In this document: one piece after another, positions 54,987-63,870 of the stretch | Position numbering within the stretch: position 1 is the first letter of the stretch | How the letters are laid out: the number at the start of each line of letters is the position of its first letter | Assembly: GCA_023386235.1 (NCBI GenBank) | Contig: JAEWKC010000041.1 | Coordinates: 1-64,000 of the forward strand | Source: Bacteroidota bacterium | GTDB lineage: Bacteria; Bacteroidota; Bacteroidia; Chitinophagales; Chitinophagaceae | Length of the DNA: 64,000 bases | Direction: 5' to 3' | Program-made: the position numbers and the translations under genes | The notes under the pieces: model-generated | Told to the model about the DNA's origin: nothing | What the model saw: only the letters and a program-made list of their open reading frames with translations | Databases searched by the model: none

Positions 54987-55514
54987 TTACCAGTTTTTAC
55001 TTTCTCTGAATGTTACAATCTGTTGAGTATGATGCTTGCCATGCCATACACTTACCAATAAAAGATTCCATAATTTTATGGGTTTCTCTCTATCAGGATA
55101 GACAACTGTACGCATCCAGTCCTGTTCAGATAAACCACTCAGCAGGGTTTCCCATTTTTTATGGAGAGCATGCAGCAAGGAAAGCGAAACATCAACAGAC
55201 GTGGTGCTATCATTCAGTTTTATCCACGCATCCTGATCAAAAGGTGTTACCATAGGATTGTCCTGTGCCAAAGCAAACTTGCACCTTGCGTAATAATTGA
55301 GGCTGCTGTCTGCCATGTGATGTACAAACTGAGCCGGAGACCATCCACCTTCCCGATAAGGAGTATGTAACTGTTCGGCGTTTAAACCCTGTACAGCGGC
55401 CTCCATATTTAACGGCAACGCCGCAAGCTCTTGCAGCAGCCCTTCTTTTAATTCATCAGAAAAAGGCTTTGGCTCAAACTGCCCGATAGGATATTGCATG
55501 TTGTCGATAGTCAT
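54987..55514 (-). CDS. YfiT/BstA-like DinB-fold putative bacillithiol transferase
   Basis: The 175-residue four-helix DinB protein has a nickel/zinc-type histidine set (FVHHMADSSLNYY near residue 65 and HGKHHTQQIVTF near the end), the YfiT subgroup. YfiT relatives are annotated as bacillithiol transferases, comparable to glutathione S-transferases. It is placed between ilvD (11 bases) and ilvB (34 bases), an odd place for a thiol transferase. bshA in this window shows bacillithiol is probably made. Confidence 0.8.
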   Translation of the reverse strand: MTIDNMQYPIGQFEPKPFSDELKEGLLQELAALPLNMEAAVQGLNAEQLHTPYREGGWSPAQFVHHMADSSLNYYARCKFALAQDNPMVTPFDQDAWIKLNDSTTSVDVSLSLLHALHKKWETLLSGLSEQDWMRTVVYPDREKPIKLWNLLLVSVWHGKHHTQQIVTFRESKNW

Positions 55515-55525
55515 TTCGGGAAATT

Positions 55526-57208
55526 TTAAAATTCATCTGTAACGCAGCCTTTATCGGCCGGAGAAACTGTTTTAGCATATTTATACAATAAGCCGCTTTT
55601 TACTTTCAATTCGGGTTGTTGCCAGGCTGCTTTGCGTTTGGCAATTTCTTCCTCCGTAACTTTCAGTGTGATGGTATTTTTAACCGCGTCTATCTCAATG
55701 ATATCCTCATCTTTTACCAAACCAATCAACCCTCCTTCATACGCTTCCGGATTGATATGGCCTACTACAAAACCATGTGTACCGCCGCTGAATCTTCCGT
55801 CTGTAATTAATGCCACAGACTTGCCTAAACCCGCGCCAATAATAGCGCTTGTAGGCTTCAACATTTCGGGCATGCCGGGCGCGCCTTTCGGACCTTCGTT
55901 GATAATTACCACTACATCGCCTTTCTGTACACGTCCTGAAGAGATACCTGCGATAAGATCCTTTTCTCCATCAAACACTCTTGCCGGACCTTCAAAGCGC
56001 TCGCCTTCCTTTCCCGATATTTTTGCCACACTTCCTTTTTCGGCAAGATTTCCGTATAGTATCTGCAAGTGTCCTGTAGCTTTAACAGGATTTTCCAAAG
56101 GATAAATAATATCTTGTTTATCAAAATCCAAATCAGGAACTTCTGCCAGATTTTCTGCAATGGTTTTCCCGGTAACGGTTAAACAAGAACCATCTATCAA
56201 GCCCTTTGTCAAGAGGTATTTCATAACGCTGGGTAATCCTCCATGATTATGCAAATCCTGCATCAGATATTTACCGCTGGGCTTAAAATCAGCAAGCACG
56301 GGCACTCTGTCACTTACGCTTTGCACATCATCTTGCGTTAATTCTATACCCACAGCTCTTGCCATGGCAATCAAATGCAGCACCGCGTTGGTGCTACCGC
56401 CCAATACCATGATGGTCACTATGGCGTTTTCAAATGCCGCCCTGGTCATAATATCGCGGGGCTTAATATCTTTTTCCAGCAAAAGTTTTATGACTTTTCC
56501 GGCTTCTTCACATTCTCTTTTTTTATCTTTACTAACCGCGGGGTTGGATGATGAGTAAGGAAGCGACATACCCAAAGCCTCTATGGCGGAAGCCATTGTA
56601 TTAGCGGTATACATGCCTCCACAGGCACCTGCTCCGGGGCAGGAGCGCTTCACAATTTCTTTAAAATCTTCGGGAGTAATGTCTCCTGCAATCTTATGGC
56701 CCAGCGCTTCAAAAGCAGATATAATATTTAAGTCTTGTCCTTTATAATGTCCGGGAGCGATTGTACCTCCGTAAACCATTATTGACGGACGATTCAAACG
56801 TGCCATGGCAATGAGAGAGCCGGGCATGTTTTTATCGCAACCGGGTACGGCAATGATACCATCATAATATTGCGCGCCACAAACGGCTTCAATACTATCG
56901 GCAATAATGTCTCGGCTAATTAATGAATAGCGCATGCCGGGCGTACCATTGCTCATACCATCGCTCACGCCTATTGTATGAAAAATCAGGCCTACCAGGT
57001 CATTCTTCCAAACGCTGTCTTTTATGTCTTTAGCCAGATCGTTTAAATGCATATTACAGGTATTGCCATCGTAGCCCATGCTTACAATTCCTACCTGCGC
57101 TTTATTGAAATCCTCATCGGTTAAACCTATGCCGTATAGTTGGGCTTGGGTGGCCGGCTGTGTTTCATCCTGTGTAAGTACCTTTGAATATTTATTTAGT
57201 TCTGTCAT
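55526..57208 (-). CDS. ilvD: Dihydroxy-acid dehydratase
   Basis: The 560-residue Fe-S enzyme has cysteine motifs VPGCDKNMPGSLIA and GAGACGGMYTANTMAS and the C-terminal ITDGRFSGGTHGFVVGHI. It dehydrates dihydroxy acids to 2-oxoacids for valine and isoleucine. Spaced 25 bases after leuB. Confidence 0.95.
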   Translation of the reverse strand: MTELNKYSKVLTQDETQPATQAQLYGIGLTDEDFNKAQVGIVSMGYDGNTCNMHLNDLAKDIKDSVWKNDLVGLIFHTIGVSDGMSNGTPGMRYSLISRDIIADSIEAVCGAQYYDGIIAVPGCDKNMPGSLIAMARLNRPSIMVYGGTIAPGHYKGQDLNIISAFEALGHKIAGDITPEDFKEIVKRSCPGAGACGGMYTANTMASAIEALGMSLPYSSSNPAVSKDKKRECEEAGKVIKLLLEKDIKPRDIMTRAAFENAIVTIMVLGGSTNAVLHLIAMARAVGIELTQDDVQSVSDRVPVLADFKPSGKYLMQDLHNHGGLPSVMKYLLTKGLIDGSCLTVTGKTIAENLAEVPDLDFDKQDIIYPLENPVKATGHLQILYGNLAEKGSVAKISGKEGERFEGPARVFDGEKDLIAGISSGRVQKGDVVVIINEGPKGAPGMPEMLKPTSAIIGAGLGKSVALITDGRFSGGTHGFVVGHINPEAYEGGLIGLVKDEDIIEIDAVKNTITLKVTEEEIAKRKAAWQQPELKVKSGLLYKYAKTVSPADKGCVTDEF

Positions 57209-57233
57209 TATAGTTTTAGCTTATTTTATCAAA

Positions 57234-58349
57234 TTAAATAATCGTACTCTTACCTAACACCATATATTTTTTATTGATTTCAGAAGGCGCTTTCTGCTCT
57301 ACGAAATCTTTAATCAAATCTCCTATTACACTGGTAGAATAATAATTTACCGAATCAATATCTTTACTTACGAAGCTATATTGCATTGCCCAATCAACAG
57401 CTTTTCTTACAAGACCGGCTTCTTCATACATTTCAAAATAATCAAGCATCATTGCTGCTGAAAGTATTGAGCCAAACGGATTAGCGATATCTTTGCCGGC
57501 AGCCTGCGGATACGAGCCATGTATAGGCTCAAACAAAGCGGTACCAACACCTATAGACGACGAAGGTAACAACCCGATAGAGCCGCTTAACACACTGGCT
57601 TCATCACTCAATATATCTCCGAACATATTTTCTGTAAGCATTATATCAAATTGTTTGGGGTTGATGATAATTTGCATTGCGGCATTATCAACAAACATAT
57701 ATTCAACCGCAACACCGGGATATTGCTGCGCTATTTCCTGAACTACTTTTCTCCATAAGCGAGAGGTTTCCAGCACATTGGCTTTATCTACCAACGTCAG
57801 TTTCTTTCTTCTGTTTGCGGCTTCTTTAAAAGCTAAGTGCGCAATACGCTCCACTTCATTTGTAGTATAAGAACAAATATCGGAAGCCTCTGTGCCTTCT
57901 TCATTTATTTTTTTCTCTCCAAAATAAATACCTCCGGTAAGCTCACGAAATATAATAAAATCAACATCTGCAAGCTTTTCTGATTTTAGAGGAGCTAAAT
58001 GATGCAGGGAAGCATAAGTGATGATAGGACGAAGATTAGCAAACAACTGCAACTCTTTCCTGAGTTTGAGCAAGCCTTGTTCGGGTCTTATTTTCGCATT
58101 AGGATTATTGTCGTATTTAGGATCGCCGATAGCGCCAAACAATACCGCGTCGCTGTTCTTGCAGCTGTCAAGCGTTTGTAGCGGTAGCGGATCTCCGGTT
58201 TTATCAATAGCGCAAGCGCCCATCAACTGATAATCATAGATAAATTTATGATTGAATTGATCGGCAATAGCATTCAATACTTTTATTGATTGCTGTGTAA
58301 CTTCGGGTCCTATACCGTCGCCCAAAATAACGGTTATTTTCTTTTCCAT
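57234..58349 (-). CDS. leuB: 3-isopropylmalate dehydrogenase
   Basis: The 371-residue enzyme has ILGDGIGPEVTQQSIKVL, RPEQGLLKLRKEL and LSDEASVLSGSIGLLPS with EPIHGSYPQAAGKDIANP. It oxidatively decarboxylates 3-isopropylmalate. Sits after the ABC ATPase gene, 31 bases away. Confidence 0.95.
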   Translation of the reverse strand: MEKKITVILGDGIGPEVTQQSIKVLNAIADQFNHKFIYDYQLMGACAIDKTGDPLPLQTLDSCKNSDAVLFGAIGDPKYDNNPNAKIRPEQGLLKLRKELQLFANLRPIITYASLHHLAPLKSEKLADVDFIIFRELTGGIYFGEKKINEEGTEASDICSYTTNEVERIAHLAFKEAANRRKKLTLVDKANVLETSRLWRKVVQEIAQQYPGVAVEYMFVDNAAMQIIINPKQFDIMLTENMFGDILSDEASVLSGSIGLLPSSSIGVGTALFEPIHGSYPQAAGKDIANPFGSILSAAMMLDYFEMYEEAGLVRKAVDWAMQYSFVSKDIDSVNYYSTSVIGDLIKDFVEQKAPSEINKKYMVLGKSTII

Positions 58350-58380
58350 TTTTCTATTTATATCCTACAAAAGTAAGAAC

Positions 58381-59784
58381 TTAATCAGTTAACATAAATT
58401 CTTTATTAATACACTCCGGTACATCTTCTTTGTAATGACTTACATAAATAATCGTTTTTTCTTTGTCTTCTTCTGCAATTCGATCTACCAGTTCAATAAT
58501 ATTCGCTGTCTGTATCTTATCCAATCCCTGACAGGGTTCATCAAAAATCAATAAAGGCGGATTTTTCACTAAAGCCCTCGCAATAAGCATCAGCCTTTGA
58601 TTGCCTGTAGAGAATGTATGCAGACTTTGATCCTCTTTCCCTTTCAAGCCTATAATTTCAATCCACCTGCTTACAGTATCCATCTGCGCTTTGCTGAGCT
58701 TTTTGATGTAACCCATTGTATCGAAAAAGCCCGAGGCGATTGTATTATAACAGGATATGGTTTTATCGAAAAAGGCGTGTAGCTCAGACGACATGAATCC
58801 TATTTTCTTTTTAATATCCCAAATGCTTTCGCCGGTGCCTCTTTTTTTATCAAAAAGATATATCTCATTGGCATAAGCCTGGGGATTATCTGCTGTAATA
58901 AGGCTTAGCAAAGTAGATTTCCCCGATCCGTTCACTCCGCTCAACAACCATCTTTCACCTTTATTCACCTGCCAGTGAATGTTTTTCAAAATTGTTTTAT
59001 CTCCATACCGGATATTTACATTCGTCATTTTAACAGCTATAGAAAAAACTTCATGCCTATCTTCGCTTGGAAGAAAAGACAAATTAAAATCACTAATGAT
59101 TCGTTTTTTTGCAAATGAAAAGTTTTTTATTTCACCAAAATATCTTGTTTTTCCCTTGCATAATTCCAGAACGTGTGTAAAACAAGAAGGATAATCGAAG
59201 TGCGCGCTTTGTATAAGTATCAGTTGCGTATTATTTTTAGCTACATTATCTAAAGTAATCGACAGCGCTTTTCTGCTTTCTGCATCCAGCCCTATATAGG
59301 GTTCGTCTAGTATCAATAATCCTGCATTAGAAAGCAACGCCTTTACCAGCTGAAATTTCTTATGCTCTCCACTCGACAACATTAATAAAGATTTTTCTGA
59401 CAGGTATTCTATATTAAATTTTCTGAGCATTGCTTTACAGAGAAATTTATCGTTATTCAATTTTATTAAAGCTTCCAATACCGTGTCTGCATCCTGATTG
59501 TCAAAGCTATTGTATCGCTGCTGATAATAACCGTCAACAGTGTTACTTTTGTTTTTGATGATCATCCGTTGTTCTACAAAAACAATTTTATTACTATTAT
59601 GTAAATCAATTTTCAAAGAGCCTGCTGCAAAAATTTGTTTACTTAAAACCTTTGCCAGCGTTGTTTTTCCGCTTCCTGATTCGCCTGTAATTATCATGCT
59701 GCAATTGTCAGAAAGCAAAAACGAAATATCTTTTAATATATAATCATTATTTCTTATTACATTTATTTTATCGGCAACAATCAT
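58381..59784 (-). CDS. Soluble tandem ABC ATPase (ModF/PhrA-like)
   Basis: The 467-residue protein has two complete ATPase cassettes and no membrane segment. Cassette 1 has Walker A GESGSGKTT (Lys40), signature LSSGE (136-140), Walker B LLILDEPYIGLD and His195. Cassette 2 has Walker A GVNGSGKST (Lys289), a divergent signature FSTGNQR, and LLIFDEPCQGLD. The linker is short, unlike ABC-F translation factors, so ModF/PhrA is the better match. Its ATG directly follows the leuD stop with no spacer. The target is unknown. Confidence 0.8.
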   Translation of the reverse strand: MIVADKINVIRNNDYILKDISFLLSDNCSMIITGESGSGKTTLAKVLSKQIFAAGSLKIDLHNSNKIVFVEQRMIIKNKSNTVDGYYQQRYNSFDNQDADTVLEALIKLNNDKFLCKAMLRKFNIEYLSEKSLLMLSSGEHKKFQLVKALLSNAGLLILDEPYIGLDAESRKALSITLDNVAKNNTQLILIQSAHFDYPSCFTHVLELCKGKTRYFGEIKNFSFAKKRIISDFNLSFLPSEDRHEVFSIAVKMTNVNIRYGDKTILKNIHWQVNKGERWLLSGVNGSGKSTLLSLITADNPQAYANEIYLFDKKRGTGESIWDIKKKIGFMSSELHAFFDKTISCYNTIASGFFDTMGYIKKLSKAQMDTVSRWIEIIGLKGKEDQSLHTFSTGNQRLMLIARALVKNPPLLIFDEPCQGLDKIQTANIIELVDRIAEEDKEKTIIYVSHYKEDVPECINKEFMLTD

Positions 59785-60438
59785 TTATTGTTTGTTGTAG
59801 TTTGCTTCAAAAACTTCTATTTCGTCTTTCATGTTGAGCAAATAATCAATATCATCAAAACCGTTTATCAGACAGGTTTTTTTGTATTCATTAATTTCAA
59901 AATTCTCCTGCTCACCTGTTGAAAGCAGCGTGATTGTTTGTTTTTCTATATTCACTTCTATTTCCGCCGCCGGATTTTTTTCCGTTTCAGTAAATATTTT
60001 TTGTAAAAAATCTTCCGAAACAGTAACCGGCACTATAAAATTATTTAAAGCGTTATTCTTGAAGATATCGGCGAAGAAGCTGCTAACCACTACATCAAAT
60101 CCATAATCTTTAATAGCCCAAGCCGCGTGCTCGCGTGATGAACCGCAGCCAAAATTTTTACCTGCAACCAATATTTTTCCTGAATAAATTTTATTGTTTA
60201 AAGGAAAAGATGCTACTGGCTGATTTTCATTATCATTTTCATAGCGCCAGTCGCGAAAAAGATTTTTACCAAAACCTTCTCTGCTGGTAGCTTTTAGAAA
60301 GCGTGCCGGTATGATCTGGTCTGTGTCAATATTTTCTAACTCTATCGGAACCGATGTAGATCTGATGGTTTTCTTTTGATTGAACTGTACCGTTGTGCTG
60401 CCTTTTTTTTCTTCTTGTTTGTTTAATATGATTCCCAT
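59785..60438 (-). CDS. leuD: 3-isopropylmalate dehydratase small subunit
   Basis: ATG 60438 lies 13 bases after leuC; the upstream ATG 60471 would overlap leuC. The 217-residue swivel domain has ENIDTDQIIPARFLK, FGCGSSREHAAWA and NALNNFIVPV. The C-terminus DDIDYLLNMKDEIEVFE is usual. With LeuC it isomerises isopropylmalate. Its stop and the ABC start are contiguous. Confidence 0.93.
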   Translation of the reverse strand: MGIILNKQEEKKGSTTVQFNQKKTIRSTSVPIELENIDTDQIIPARFLKATSREGFGKNLFRDWRYENDNENQPVASFPLNNKIYSGKILVAGKNFGCGSSREHAAWAIKDYGFDVVVSSFFADIFKNNALNNFIVPVTVSEDFLQKIFTETEKNPAAEIEVNIEKQTITLLSTGEQENFEINEYKKTCLINGFDDIDYLLNMKDEIEVFEANYNKQ

Positions 60439-60451
60439 AAAATAATTTGCT

Positions 60452-61849
60452 TTATAAATATTTTCTAACATCTGTAACTTTTCCCGTAATAGCTGCTGCA
60501 GCCGCTGTCAAAGGGCTTGCCAGCATTGTTCTTGCATTAGGGCCTTGCCTTCCTTCAAAGTTTCTGTTACTGGTAGAAACACAATATTTTCCTGCCGGTA
60601 TTTTATCTTCGTTCATGCCCAAACATGCACTGCATCCCGGCTGGCGAAATTGAAATCCTGATTCTTCCAGTATCTTATCCAGCCCTTCTTCTATAGCCTG
60701 AGCCTCTACCTGCTTGCTTCCGGGCACTACCCACACAGTTACGCTATCCGCTTTTTTCCTGCCTTTTACAAAATTTGCCACAGCTCTTAAATCTTCAATC
60801 CTGCTGTTAGTGCAGCTACCGATAAATACATAATCAATTGAACGATCCTCTATTTTCTCTCCGGCTTTTAAGCCCATATAGTCAATAGATTTCTGAAATG
60901 AATTGCGGTCTTTTTCATCAATCGTGTTTAGTTGCGGTACATTTCCACTGATACCCACGCCCATTCCCGGGTTAGTACCATACGTAATCATGGGTTCTAT
61001 ATCTTCCGCTTTAAAATGATATTCTTTATCAAAAACTGCGTCATTATCTGAGCTTAGCTCTTTCCACTCTGCCAGCTTCTGACTCCACTCTTCTCCTTTG
61101 GGTGCAAACTCTCTGCCTTTCATATATTCAAAAGTAGTTTCATCCGGGGCGATCATTCCGCCACGAGCGCCCATTTCTATGCTCATATTACAAATGGTCA
61201 TGCGCGCTTCCATACTTAAGCTACGAATAGCAGAACCCGCAAACTCTACAAAATAACCCGTACCGCCGCTTGCAGATATTTGTGATATAATATACAAAAT
61301 GATATCCTTTGAGGTAACACCTTTTCCTAATTCGCCATCTACATTTATGCGCATTAACTTTGGTTTGCTTTGCATTAAACATTGTGTAGCCAGCACCATC
61401 TCTACTTCGCTGGTACCTATACCAAAAGCAATGCTGCCAAAAGCACCGTGTGTGCTGGTATGGCTGTCGCCGCAAACATAAGTACAGCCGGGCTGTGTAA
61501 CGCCTAACTCGGGACCAATAACATGTACGATACCCTGATATGGATGACCAAGACCGTATAATTCTATGCCGAATTTTTCGCAATTTTCTTTTAAGGTTTG
61601 AACTTGTATACGACTTAACTCTTCCCTGATGGGTAAATCCTGGTTAAGCGTAGGCACATTATGATCTGCGGTAGCTACTACTTGCGCCGGACGAAAAACA
61701 GGCAAGCCTCTTTTCTCTAATCCTTTAAATGCCTGCGGACTAGTAACCTCATGTATAAAATGCCTGTCGATATATAACACAGAAGGACCGCCTTCAATAT
61801 TTTTCACTATATGCTTTTCCCAAATTTTATCAAATAATGTTTTTGCCAT
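60452..61849 (-). CDS. leuC: 3-isopropylmalate dehydratase large subunit
   Basis: The 465-residue aconitase-like protein has DHNVPT, CGDSHTSTHGAFG, and Fe-S cysteines in SCTNSRIEDL and GCSACLGMN. Typical length. Forms a complex with LeuD encoded next. Confidence 0.95.
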   Translation of the reverse strand: MAKTLFDKIWEKHIVKNIEGGPSVLYIDRHFIHEVTSPQAFKGLEKRGLPVFRPAQVVATADHNVPTLNQDLPIREELSRIQVQTLKENCEKFGIELYGLGHPYQGIVHVIGPELGVTQPGCTYVCGDSHTSTHGAFGSIAFGIGTSEVEMVLATQCLMQSKPKLMRINVDGELGKGVTSKDIILYIISQISASGGTGYFVEFAGSAIRSLSMEARMTICNMSIEMGARGGMIAPDETTFEYMKGREFAPKGEEWSQKLAEWKELSSDNDAVFDKEYHFKAEDIEPMITYGTNPGMGVGISGNVPQLNTIDEKDRNSFQKSIDYMGLKAGEKIEDRSIDYVFIGSCTNSRIEDLRAVANFVKGRKKADSVTVWVVPGSKQVEAQAIEEGLDKILEESGFQFRQPGCSACLGMNEDKIPAGKYCVSTSNRNFEGRQGPNARTMLASPLTAAAAAITGKVTDVRKYL

Positions 61850-61881
61850 TTATTATCGATGTATTATAAGTAATTATTTTT

Positions 61882-62562
61882 TTATTTAATTGATGCGAAT
61901 ACTACAAAGTTGTAATACTGATAGAAGTTTTGTGCATCTCTGAAACCCGCTTTTGTCAACCATTGTAGCTGTGCTGCTAAGCCCGACATTCTATCCAGTT
62001 TTATTCGTTCAAAAGCTGATATTTTTTCTTCATCAGTTAATTCTGTATGGCCCTCTACCATATTTCTCCATGTTTCTGTATATATTTTTTCTGCAAATTC
62101 AGTCGAACCTAATACCTGATCGGCATTAATAAACATTCCACCCGGCTTTATCCATGTATATATTTTGCGATATAGTTCTTTTTTTTGCTCATCTGTAAGA
62201 TGATGAATTGCCAAAGCAGAAATTACTAAATCATATTTTGATAATTCACTTTCTAATGCTGCAAAATCCTGTAAAATGAACTGAATATTTTCATTTCCTT
62301 CAAATCTTTCACGTGCTTTGAGCAACATTTCTTCAGAAATATCTACTAGATCTATTTTTGCGTGAGGATATTTTTCTGTATAAAATGCAGTTAACAACCC
62401 TGTACCCGCACCAATGTCTAAAATATTATTTATATCAACTACCTCTTCTGACAGTTTCAAAGACATTGCATAAAAGTCATTAAAACAGGGAATTAGTTTT
62501 TTTCTCTGTGAGTCATACTTTTCAGATACAGCATTAAAGGTATGTTGAATATCTTGCGTCAT
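61882..62562 (-). CDS. Class I SAM-dependent methyltransferase
   Basis: The 226-residue Rossmann methyltransferase has the SAM loop LDIGAGTGLLTAFYTEKYP (about 46-64), acidic VDISEEMLLKARERF and the substrate-side AIHHLTDEQKKELY. The substrate cannot be read; it resembles UbiE/Trm-type small-molecule methyltransferases. Embedded 9 bases after leuA and 32 before leuC, on the same strand. Confidence 0.8.
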   Translation of the reverse strand: MTQDIQHTFNAVSEKYDSQRKKLIPCFNDFYAMSLKLSEEVVDINNILDIGAGTGLLTAFYTEKYPHAKIDLVDISEEMLLKARERFEGNENIQFILQDFAALESELSKYDLVISALAIHHLTDEQKKELYRKIYTWIKPGGMFINADQVLGSTEFAEKIYTETWRNMVEGHTELTDEEKISAFERIKLDRMSGLAAQLQWLTKAGFRDAQNFYQYYNFVVFASIK

Positions 62563-62571
62563 TTACTGCTT

Positions 62572-63729
62572 TTACTTTATTATTGCTTCAGCCATTTCTT
62601 TTAAATCATAGTCCTGTACTTCTTTCTTCTCATCTGCTACCCTGAGAAATTTTTCGTACAAAACATCCACCTGATTTCTATCAAACTCAAAGCCTAAATT
62701 CTTAAATCTGTATGCCAATGCGCTTCTGCCGCTTCTGGCAGTAAGTACAATTTTAGAAGTATCCGCACCCACTTCTTGGGGAGCAATTACTTCGTATGTA
62801 GAAGCTTCTTTTAAAAACCCGTCCTGGTGAATACCTGACGAATGTGCAAACGCGTTGCTGCCCACTATAGCCTTATTGGGCTGCACTACCATGCGCATAG
62901 TATCCGATACATCATGGCTCATTTTATACAACTTCGTAGCATTAATATCTGTATAGAAATTTAAATCTTCGTGCTTCTTAATGATCATCACTACTTCTTC
63001 TAATGAAGTATTTCCGGCACGTTCGCCAATGCCGTTGATCGTACACTCTATTTGACGCGCGCCTGCTATAACGCCGGCTATGGAATTTGCTGTAGCCAGC
63101 CCCAAATCATTATGACAATGACAGGAAATAATAGCTTTATCTATGTTGGAAACATTATTTACCAGGTATTCAATCTTTTCGGCATACTGATAAGGTAAAC
63201 AATAACCTGTGGTATCAGGTATATTCACAACAGTAGCGCCGGCAGCTATCACAGCCTCAATAAGCTTAGCCAAAAATTCAAGGTCTGCCCTTCCGGCATC
63301 TTCTGCATAGAACTCTACATCGGGCACAAAATTTCTTGCCAGCCTGGTGGCTTTAATGGCGCGTTCTAAAATATCTTCTCTTGTAGAATTAAATTTGTAT
63401 TTGATATGATTGTCTGACGAACCTATACCCGTGTGAATACGCGGTTTAGCAGCATACTTCAAGGCCTCGGCAGCTACTTCTATATCTTTTTGTACAGCAC
63501 GCGTTAAACCGCAAACGGTAGCTTTTTTAATTTCTTTTGCAATGGTAGATACAGAGTCAAAATCTCCGGGACTGGAAATAGGAAAGCCGGCTTCAATAAT
63601 ATCTACACCCAAATCTTCCAACTCTAGCGCAAGACGTACTTTTTCTTCCTTGTTTAGTTTACAACCGGGCACCTGCTCGCCGTCTCTTAAAGTTGTATCA
63701 AATATATAAATCTTGTGTTTATCAGACAT
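62572..63729 (-). CDS. leuA: 2-isopropylmalate synthase lacking the C-terminal regulatory domain
   Basis: ATG 63729 gives 385 residues; a TTG at 63786 would only add an unsupported leader. The catalytic barrel is complete: DTTLRDGEQVPG, HCHNDLGLATANS and SNAFAHSSGIHQDG. The protein ends after the accessory subdomain (YEKFLRVADEKKEVQDYDLK), whereas E. coli and Mycobacterium LeuA carry a further 110-120 residue leucine-binding domain. It begins the leu/ilv operon. Reduced feedback by leucine is an inference. Confidence 0.9.
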   Translation of the reverse strand: MSDKHKIYIFDTTLRDGEQVPGCKLNKEEKVRLALELEDLGVDIIEAGFPISSPGDFDSVSTIAKEIKKATVCGLTRAVQKDIEVAAEALKYAAKPRIHTGIGSSDNHIKYKFNSTREDILERAIKATRLARNFVPDVEFYAEDAGRADLEFLAKLIEAVIAAGATVVNIPDTTGYCLPYQYAEKIEYLVNNVSNIDKAIISCHCHNDLGLATANSIAGVIAGARQIECTINGIGERAGNTSLEEVVMIIKKHEDLNFYTDINATKLYKMSHDVSDTMRMVVQPNKAIVGSNAFAHSSGIHQDGFLKEASTYEVIAPQEVGADTSKIVLTARSGRSALAYRFKNLGFEFDRNQVDVLYEKFLRVADEKKEVQDYDLKEMAEAIIK

Positions 63730-63750
63730 ACTGTATGTTTTAGTAAATAT

Positions 63751-63758
63751 CAAATTTA
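63751..63758 (-). promoter_or_regulatory. Possible -7 box of leuA
   Basis: TAAATTTG on the minus strand, 22 bases upstream of ATG 63729, matches TAnnTTTG. A TTTG lies 25 bases farther upstream, longer than the usual 19. Nothing like a leucine leader peptide or T-box is seen. Confidence 0.35.
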
Positions 63759-63823
63759 TTAAACATTGCCATGATATAAAAAACAAAATTTATAAAATTC
63801 TCCAATAAAAAATAGGAAAATAA

Positions 63824-63854
63824 TTTCTGAAAGCTAATATTTATGGTATTTTTG
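63824..63854 (+). promoter_or_regulatory. Promoter of the partial gene at 63871
   Basis: TTTC (63824-63827), 19 bases, TATTTTTG (63847-63854) differs by one base from the Bacteroidota consensus, 17 bases before the start. Confidence 0.45.
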
Positions 63855-63870
63855 TAGAAATTAACCTACG

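Noticed and set aside
58381..59784. ABC-F ribosome-protection factor
   Set aside because: The linker between the cassettes is short and the second signature is not LSGGQ; the ModF-like assignment is preferred.
63730..63870. Leucine leader peptide, T-box or other attenuator before leuA
   Set aside because: No run of Leu codons, no T-box motifs and no terminator hairpin; the gap is plain AT-rich DNA.
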